From CAYWJT01 sp964458655 (lineage in GTDB: Bacteria > Acidobacteriota > Aminicenantia > Aminicenantales > Saccharicenantaceae), in contig CAYWJT010000038.1 in NCBI GenBank assembly GCA_964458655.1, forward strand, positions 1 through 28,404: a DNA stretch of 28,404 nucleotides, in the 5' to 3' direction. The notes beneath the pieces are model-generated. The model was not told where the DNA came from. It saw only the letters and a list, made by a program, of their open reading frames with translations, and did not search any database. Below, piece after piece: positions 22,983 through 28,404 of this stretch. The translations under genes and the position numbers were made by a program. Each line of letters begins with the position of its first letter. Positions within the stretch are counted from its first letter, which is position 1.

Positions 22983-24089
22983 ATGAACAGGCAAGAGAAA
23001 ACACGGACAGCGAGGAAGAGGCAGGCCGGGTTCACCCTCATGGAGCTGCTGGTCGGCAGCGTCATCATGATCATCCTCGTCCTGGGGGCGCTGACCGTCT
23101 ACTCCCGGAGCAACCGGGTCTCGGTCGACCAGCAGCAGTACACGGCCCTCCAGAACGACGTCCGCTCGGCCATGTACCTGGTCATGAGGGACATCCGCAT
23201 GGCCGGGGTCGGCCTGCCGCCGGAGTTCTTCATGTTCGCCATCGACGGCGTCAACAACGAGGACCAGGGCGCCGAGGTGCGGCCAGACCGGCTGAGACTG
23301 CTCGGCAACATGGAATTCCCGCTGAACCTGCCCATCGGCCAGTACCAGGGCAGCGCCGTGGTCGTCACGGTCGAGGACGGGAGCTATGAGCAGTATCCTT
23401 ACACCGATGATTTCTACGTCAACAAGATCGTCCTCATCCTGCCCAATCCCGCTTCCGGCTGCCGCGCCGGCGAGATCAGACAGGTCACCCACATAACCCA
23501 CAATCCCGACGGCACCAACGAGAGCATGAACTTCTCGCCGGGCCTGGCCCCGGGCATCGACCCGCCCGGCGGCCTGTCGGGCACCTGCGCCGATAGCAAC
23601 GATTACGACGGCGGCCTGATAACTTTCTCCGACGTGATCGTGTACTGGCTGGACGTGACGGGCAACGCCGCGGGCCTGACGGCCGACGTCAACGGCTACA
23701 TCGGGGGCGGCGTCGGCGGCGTCTTCTACATGACCAAGAACGGCATCCACTACCCGCTCGCCCAGAACATAGAGAACTTCCAGGTCGAATACAACGGCGA
23801 CCTGGACGACAACGGCGTCCTGGACGGCTTCCGGCCTTGGGACGTCGCCTGGAGCCCGGACATGGTCTCGCGCATCCGCCAGGTCCGCGTCATGCTGCTC
23901 GGCCGCACGGCCAACCGCTTCGTGAGCGTTTCGGGCCGGCCGCCGGCCAACATCCATCACTACAGGCGGCCGGCGCTGTCCGACTCGCCCGCCGCGGCCG
24001 ACGACGACCTGCACAAACGCTTCCTGCTCGAGTCGACCTCGAACATCAGGAACATGTCGCTCAATCTCTACAACAGGGGGGAAAGGTGA
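22983..24089 (+). CDS. PilW-like minor prepilin
   Basis: A 368-residue prepilin of PilW type. The leader MNRQEKTRTARKRQAG is cleaved before FTLMELLVG (Glu at +5), followed by the hydrophobic segment SVIMIILVLGALTVY and the family-typical amphipathic stretch with ALQNDVRSAMYLVMRDIRMAG. The large C-terminal domain has many Gly/Asn/Asp residues and two Cys. In Pseudomonas, PilW with PilV, PilX, FimU and PilY1 forms the tip complex that initiates pilus growth. The gene starts 4 nt after the PilV stop, with a GGTAGGA ribosome binding site. Its stop overlaps the next start (GTGA at 24086-24089), so translation is coupled. Confidence 0.85.
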   Translation: MNRQEKTRTARKRQAGFTLMELLVGSVIMIILVLGALTVYSRSNRVSVDQQQYTALQNDVRSAMYLVMRDIRMAGVGLPPEFFMFAIDGVNNEDQGAEVRPDRLRLLGNMEFPLNLPIGQYQGSAVVVTVEDGSYEQYPYTDDFYVNKIVLILPNPASGCRAGEIRQVTHITHNPDGTNESMNFSPGLAPGIDPPGGLSGTCADSNDYDGGLITFSDVIVYWLDVTGNAAGLTADVNGYIGGGVGGVFYMTKNGIHYPLAQNIENFQVEYNGDLDDNGVLDGFRPWDVAWSPDMVSRIRQVRVMLLGRTANRFVSVSGRPPANIHHYRRPALSDSPAAADDDLHKRFLLESTSNIRNMSLNLYNRGER

Positions 24090-24655
24090 GCCGCTCAAGG
24101 GACAGGCTGAGGCGTGAGCGGGGTTCGACCCTGCTCGTGATCATACTGGTCATAACCTTCATGCTCGGCGTGGGCATCGCCCTGCTGAGCGTGTCCGGCA
24201 CCGGTTCCAGGCTCGCCGGCAACATGCGCAGCCAGGAGGACGCCTTCAACGTCGCCGAAGCCGGCTTCGAGGCCGCCCGCATCGCCATCGACAGGTACTT
24301 CCTCGAGGGCACCTGGGGCCGGCTCCAGGACAACTGCCTGACCCAGCCGACCGGCATCGACCTGCCCGTCGAGGCCAACTACTTCCGCAAGCTCTCGGAC
24401 ATCGCCTTGATCCAGGCCGTCACGGCCGGCAGCACCGGCGTGGTCTTCCACGAAGAGCCTATGCTCGTCCCGGGAACGAACACGCCGGACCCGAACCGGA
24501 GATACACGGTCTTTCTCATCGACGACGAGGCCGGCTCGCCGGCGACGCCCGACCCTTCGGACGCCCTGATGGTCTGCATCGGCGTCCTCCGGGCCGGGAA
24601 CAGGGTGCTGGCCACGGCCCGCATAGAGGTCCTGATCGGGGTTTCGAGCAACTGA
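24086..24655 (+). CDS. PilX-like minor pilin / assembly protein
   Basis: A 189-residue protein with a PilX N-terminal domain. A basic start VSRSRDRLRRERG precedes STLLVIILVITFMLGVGIALLSVSGT. Next come RLAGNMRSQEDAFNVAEAGFEAARIAIDRYF, whose AGN..S..DAF..AEAG is the diagnostic PilX_N pattern. Like other PilX proteins it lacks the Glu at +5 of the major pilin class. The GTG start at 24086 overlaps the PilW stop and lies shortly after a G-rich ribosome binding site (24075-24081). Longer readings extending back to 23837 cover PilW in another frame and are artefacts. It should sit at the pilus tip complex with PilY1. Confidence 0.82.
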   Translation: MSRSRDRLRRERGSTLLVIILVITFMLGVGIALLSVSGTGSRLAGNMRSQEDAFNVAEAGFEAARIAIDRYFLEGTWGRLQDNCLTQPTGIDLPVEANYFRKLSDIALIQAVTAGSTGVVFHEEPMLVPGTNTPDPNRRYTVFLIDDEAGSPATPDPSDALMVCIGVLRAGNRVLATARIEVLIGVSSN

Positions 24656-24683
24656 CGGAACGAAAAAGAAGGGGGATCGACCC

Positions 24684-27600
24684 ATGAGCAAAAGAGCCAA
24701 GGCAATCCTGAAATGGACGGCCGGCGCCGTCCTGCTGCCGGCGGTGCTGGCGCTGGGCATAAGGCTCGCGGCGCAGGAGTGCCGCCAGGAGACGGGCACC
24801 TTCCGGGAACTGTTCTCGGGCGATGCCCTTAAGGACGCGGCCGCGACCTCCACGGCCAACTGGCCGCCCTCGCCCGTCGAGCTGCCGCGCCTCGGCGCCA
24901 AGTTCGCCATGACCCAGCCGGGCGGGCTGGGCGCCCATATATACGTCTGCGACGCCGGCGATTTCAACAACGACGGCTACCCCGACATGGTCGGCCTCGA
25001 CATCGCGAGACAGGTGGCGGGACAGGCCAACCCTTACTCGAGGCTCGTCCTCATCTATAACGTGCCCTCAGGCGAGTCCCGCTCCTTTACCGTCGACACC
25101 GTGAACATCATCGACGATATAAACACCTACACGGGTCCGGCTTCCATCACGGTCGGCGACTACAACGGAGACGGCCTCTGGGACTTCTTCTTCATGAAGA
25201 ACCAGACCGACCAGTTCGGCTACACGAACTTCATGGCCGTCATGTACATCAACGTCGGCACGGCCGACGCGCCGGCCTTCAGGCCGTATAACGTCGACCC
25301 CAACCTGAACTTCACGGCCCGCTTCATGGCCGCCAACATCTACATCAACTGGGCCGCCAACCACCTCTTCTCCGTGGACATCGACCGGGACGGCGACACC
25401 GACGTGCTGGCCATCAGCCAGGACCGGATATTCCTCATCCGCACCCCCAACCCCCTCAATTTCAACCTGGCGGCCTTCGACATCGGCGAGCTCAACTACG
25501 ACGCCCGGACCGGCTTTACGGACGGCCGAGGCGGCTCGGCCGTCGTGGCGGCGGACTTCGACCGGGACGGCGACATCGACGTCGTCGCGGGCACGGTCAA
25601 CAACTACGCGTATCTCGTATATTACGAGAACGACGGGACCGGCTTCTTCACCAGGAAGGAGATGGCCATTCCCAACCCGGTCTGCACCGGCACGGTCGGC
25701 CTGGTCGCCCGCGACCTCGACAACGACGGCTGGGTCGACATATTCGGGGCCACCGACCGCTGGAACGCCGGCAACGAAGCCCACATGTGGCTCTTCCGCA
25801 ACGACCACCTCCAGACCAGGACGGAGCTCGACCCCGAAGGCAATGAAGTGACCATAACCGAGCTGGCCTGGACCTTCAGGTGCCTGAACGACTGCCAGCA
25901 CATCATCCCGCCCACCTACGACGTCGACCTGGTCACGCCGCTCGACTACGACGCCGACGGCGACATCGATATCGTCCTGGCCGACGCCAACCATTCCGGC
26001 GACTATTACCTGGTCGTGAACCTGCTGGCCGACGTCTTCCAGACCTGGGGCAACGCCCAGTCCCTGAACGTGGTCGAAGGCACTTTGAACTCGAGCCAGC
26101 ACGCCATAACACAGGTCCGCGTCTCGCGCATCCAGCAGAGCTGGCGCGGCCAGTCGAGCGACGGCCTGGTGGTCAGGCTCTATTTCACCAACAACGGCGG
26201 GGCCAGGCCCGAGGACTGGATCCTTTACGCGACCTGGACCGGCGCCGACATCAGCACCAAGAGCGACCTCGCCTGGCTCGAATTCAAGACCTTCGGGGCC
26301 AACCTCAAGTGGAAGATCGAGATGGAAGCCCAGCCGGACCCGGCCGAGGAATACCCGGGCGTGCAGGTCTCCTTCGACACTCCGCGGGTGTTCGCGCTGG
26401 AGCTCGAATACATCTACGTCTTCCGCAGCGAATATTCCCGCTCCTCGGCCGCGGCCACCATCACGACGAGGACCGGCGAGCGGCGCAAGCTCGTCATCGG
26501 CTCCTCGTTCATCTTCCCCGGCTGGGAAGGCCAGCTCCGGGCCTACGACGTGACCGAGATGAGCTTCACCGGCGGGACGTATTCGGCCCTCAACACCGTC
26601 ACTTCCTCCGACCTCGGCTCGGCCACCGGCAGGACCCTGGCCAGCGGGGCCGAGATATTATGGGACGCCGGCATCCTGCTGCGCGACCGACAGGCCGCCG
26701 ACAGGACCATCTACGCGGCCATCCGCGCCGACCGGAACCCGGCCAACCCGCTGGAGAGGGTGGATTTCACCGTCGCCAACGCCCCGCTCCTCAGCGACTT
26801 CCTGCAGGACTTCAACAACAACGCGGCGGGTCTGATCGGTTGGGTCCGCGGGGCCGGCCGCGACTGGAAGCTGGGCGACATCAACCACTCGACGCCGGTC
26901 ATCGTCGGGCCGCCGGACGAAGAACCGACCCAGATGGGCGCGGGCTACGCCGAGTTCAAAGCGAATTACGCCGACCGGCCCAAGGTCATCTACGTCGGGG
27001 CCAACGACGGCATGCTCCACTGCTTCGACCTCCAGACCGGCAACGAGCTCTGGGGCTTCATCCCCTACAACCTCCTGCTCAAGCTCAAGAACCTCTGGCC
27101 GGTGGACCCGGCGACCAATAGGCGCTATCTGGGGCACGATTTCTACGTCGACGGCTCGCCTTCGGTCGCCGACGTCCAGATCGAAGGCGACTGGCGCACC
27201 GTCCTAGTCTGCGGTCAGGGGCCCGGCAAGGGCTCGACCATCGGAGGCGGCGCCAACTATTACTTCGCCCTCGACGTGACCGACCCGCTCAACCCCCTGC
27301 CGCTCTGGGAATTCACGCACACTGATAAGAAGGGCCAGACAACTTTATACACGACCGGCGAGACCTGGTCCGTCCCGGCCATAGGCCGCATCAATCATGA
27401 CGGCACGGACAGATGGGTGGCCTTCATGGGCTCGGGCTACGGCAACATGGGCCAAAGCGTCACAGGCCAGTACTTCTACATCGTCGGGCTCGACACGGGT
27501 GAGGCCATCAAGACCTTCACGGTCAGCAACGTCGACACCAACAGCTTTACAGGCGCGAAGAGGGACTACCGCTACGCTGACATACCCAACGTCATAGTCT

Positions 27601-28373
27601 CCTCGCCGACGGCGGTCGACGCCGACCGCAACGGCTACATCGACAAGGTCTATTACGCCGACCTCGACGGCCGCGTCTACCGCCTCGATGTGAGCGATTC
27701 GCAGCCGAACCAATGGACCCAGACGGCCATTTACACCGACTACCTGAACTATCCCATCATAACCAAGCCGGCCGTCTGGCTCGACCCGTTCTCGGCCACG
27801 ACCTCCCCCCGGGTCTACTTCGGCACGGGCGGCGACGACCGCGCGCCGAACGACAGGGAATATTCCTTCGTCGGCCTCATCGACGGCGGGGGCAACAGCG
27901 CCGAGGTCGAATGGTTCATGGGCAACGCCACGACGCTCAACCTGGCCGCCAGCATCGACAAAAGGACCGGCGAGCTGGGCGCGGGCTACAAGGTCTGGGC
28001 CGACCCGGTCATCTCGGACTTCATCGTCTACTTCAGCACCCTTCTGGGCAGCATCGAATCGGTCAACCCCTGCGCCGACCTGTCGGCCGAGCCGGGCAGG
28101 CTCTACGCCCGCCAGCTTAGGTCGCTTTATTCCGGGATCTCGATCGGCGGCACATCCCTGCGCTCGAGCGGCGGCGTGCCGCCAGAATACCTGACCATGG
28201 TCAGCAAGGCCCGGCGGGCCGTGACCACGGGCGAGGTCCAGCGCATGGACGGCGTCAACAAGAGAGAGGTCTACATCCAGGAATACAACTCGACCATAGA
28301 AATGCTCGAGAACCCTGTGGGTTCGATCCTCCAGATCAAGTCCTGGCGCGAGATCTACAGGATCATAAGGTAA
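24684..28373 (+). CDS. pilY1: PilY1-like pilus tip adhesin with N-terminal FG-GAP/VCBS propeller
   Basis: A 1229-residue exported protein (signal peptide about 1-31). Residues about 90-435 hold six FG-GAP/VCBS-type repeats with Ca-binding DxDxDG loops: DFNNDGYPD (near 93), DYNGDGLWD (159), DIDRDGDTD (232), DFDRDGDID (291), DLDNDGWVD (344) and DYDADGDID (421). The C-terminal half is a PilY1 propeller: YVGANDGMLHCF (about 770-781), LGHDFYVDGSPSVADV, DWRTVLVCGQGPG, FALDVTDPL and LWEF (about 864 on). The PilY1-type calcium loop is DADRNGYID at 979-987. PilY1 in Pseudomonas is a tip adhesin and controls pilus extension, with a vWA domain at its N-terminus that is absent here. ATG 24684 follows AGGGGG. 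The gene is 29 nt after the PilX-like stop. Confidence 0.88.
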   Translation: MSKRAKAILKWTAGAVLLPAVLALGIRLAAQECRQETGTFRELFSGDALKDAAATSTANWPPSPVELPRLGAKFAMTQPGGLGAHIYVCDAGDFNNDGYPDMVGLDIARQVAGQANPYSRLVLIYNVPSGESRSFTVDTVNIIDDINTYTGPASITVGDYNGDGLWDFFFMKNQTDQFGYTNFMAVMYINVGTADAPAFRPYNVDPNLNFTARFMAANIYINWAANHLFSVDIDRDGDTDVLAISQDRIFLIRTPNPLNFNLAAFDIGELNYDARTGFTDGRGGSAVVAADFDRDGDIDVVAGTVNNYAYLVYYENDGTGFFTRKEMAIPNPVCTGTVGLVARDLDNDGWVDIFGATDRWNAGNEAHMWLFRNDHLQTRTELDPEGNEVTITELAWTFRCLNDCQHIIPPTYDVDLVTPLDYDADGDIDIVLADANHSGDYYLVVNLLADVFQTWGNAQSLNVVEGTLNSSQHAITQVRVSRIQQSWRGQSSDGLVVRLYFTNNGGARPEDWILYATWTGADISTKSDLAWLEFKTFGANLKWKIEMEAQPDPAEEYPGVQVSFDTPRVFALELEYIYVFRSEYSRSSAAATITTRTGERRKLVIGSSFIFPGWEGQLRAYDVTEMSFTGGTYSALNTVTSSDLGSATGRTLASGAEILWDAGILLRDRQAADRTIYAAIRADRNPANPLERVDFTVANAPLLSDFLQDFNNNAAGLIGWVRGAGRDWKLGDINHSTPVIVGPPDEEPTQMGAGYAEFKANYADRPKVIYVGANDGMLHCFDLQTGNELWGFIPYNLLLKLKNLWPVDPATNRRYLGHDFYVDGSPSVADVQIEGDWRTVLVCGQGPGKGSTIGGGANYYFALDVTDPLNPLPLWEFTHTDKKGQTTLYTTGETWSVPAIGRINHDGTDRWVAFMGSGYGNMGQSVTGQYFYIVGLDTGEAIKTFTVSNVDTNSFTGAKRDYRYADIPNVIVSSPTAVDADRNGYIDKVYYADLDGRVYRLDVSDSQPNQWTQTAIYTDYLNYPIITKPAVWLDPFSATTSPRVYFGTGGDDRAPNDREYSFVGLIDGGGNSAEVEWFMGNATTLNLAASIDKRTGELGAGYKVWADPVISDFIVYFSTLLGSIESVNPCADLSAEPGRLYARQLRSLYSGISIGGTSLRSSGGVPPEYLTMVSKARRAVTTGEVQRMDGVNKREVYIQEYNSTIEMLENPVGSILQIKSWREIYRIIR

Positions 28374-28401
28374 GCCGGGACGGACGGAGAATAGCCGCCG
28401 G

Positions 28402-28404
28402 ATG
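28402..28404 (+). CDS. Possible start codon of the next operon gene, cut by the window end
   Basis: The last three bases are ATG, 29 nt after the PilY1 stop, with CGGAG about 10 nt upstream. The expected next gene in such operons is a PilE-like minor pilin, but no coding sequence is visible. Confidence 0.25.

Noticed and set aside
23837..24085. Upstream extension of the PilX frame
   Set aside because: This stretch is PilW coding sequence in another frame; the GTG at 24086 with a ribosome binding site is the sensible start.
22839..24098. 419-codon minus-strand frame opposite pilW and pilV
   Set aside because: It is antisense to coherent prepilin genes; composition (Val/Asp/Arg-rich) is that of a reversed GC-rich frame.
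1..28404. tRNA, rRNA, tmRNA, RNase P RNA and CRISPR arrays
   Set aside because: No T-loop GGTTCGAATCC-type motif in a cloverleaf context, no direct-repeat arrays and none of the conserved cores of those RNAs were seen by eye on either strand.

Overview
This is a high-GC bacterial chromosome segment, densely coded on both strands, with ATG, GTG and TTG starts, clear AGGAGG-type ribosome binding sites and many recognisable TATAAT-type -10 boxes. The gene mix (GTP-type PEP carboxykinase, TAT and Sec exported enzymes, type IV pili, a VKOR-DsbA fusion, a PcnB-like nucleotidyltransferase, a cold-shock-type RRM protein) suggests a Gram-negative, non-proteobacterial heterotroph. An Acidobacteriota or Candidatus Aminicenantes-like bacterium is my best guess; this is inference from style and is weakly held. 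I see no rRNA, tRNA, CRISPR array, integrase or transposase.

Left part (1-9300). A LOG-family nucleotide phosphoribohydrolase (minus) is divergent from a DUF1015 protein, followed by an HD phosphohydrolase and a solo Acr3 arsenite exporter. Then comes a sodium/solute symporter (minus), divergent from GTP-dependent PEP carboxykinase. Their shared 261-bp intergenic region carries a perfect 25-bp inverted repeat (REP/MITE-like) and a TTGACA/TATACT promoter, followed by a 15-codon upstream ORF. An exported family VIII esterase / class C beta-lactamase-like hydrolase follows on the minus strand.

Middle part (9400-20460). An RluA-type pseudouridine synthase, a soluble transhydrogenase-like flavoprotein, a PcnB/CCA-adding-type nucleotidyltransferase with an unusual low-complexity insert, a VKOR-DsbA oxidative folding fusion and a tRNA-dihydrouridine synthase all lie on the plus strand. 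They face a minus-strand block: a small membrane protein, an exported M55 D-aminopeptidase, type I dehydroquinate dehydratase (AroD) and an RRM RNA-binding protein with its own terminator. A TAT-exported sugar-isomerase-like protein follows on plus.

Right part (20600-28404). An exported peroxiredoxin/thioredoxin-fold protein is followed by a 602-bp non-coding stretch rich in hairpins. Then comes a compact minor-pilin operon with the order GspH/FimT-type pilin, PilV, PilW, PilX, PilY1, the same order as fimU-pilVWXY1 of Pseudomonas. Its pilin genes overlap or nearly touch. The PilY1 homologue keeps the C-terminal PilY1 propeller with its calcium site, but has six FG-GAP/VCBS-type calcium-binding repeats in its N-terminal half, where I would expect a von Willebrand A domain. 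That architecture, the hairpin-rich region in front of the operon and the 70-bp palindrome upstream of pckG are the parts most worth a second look.
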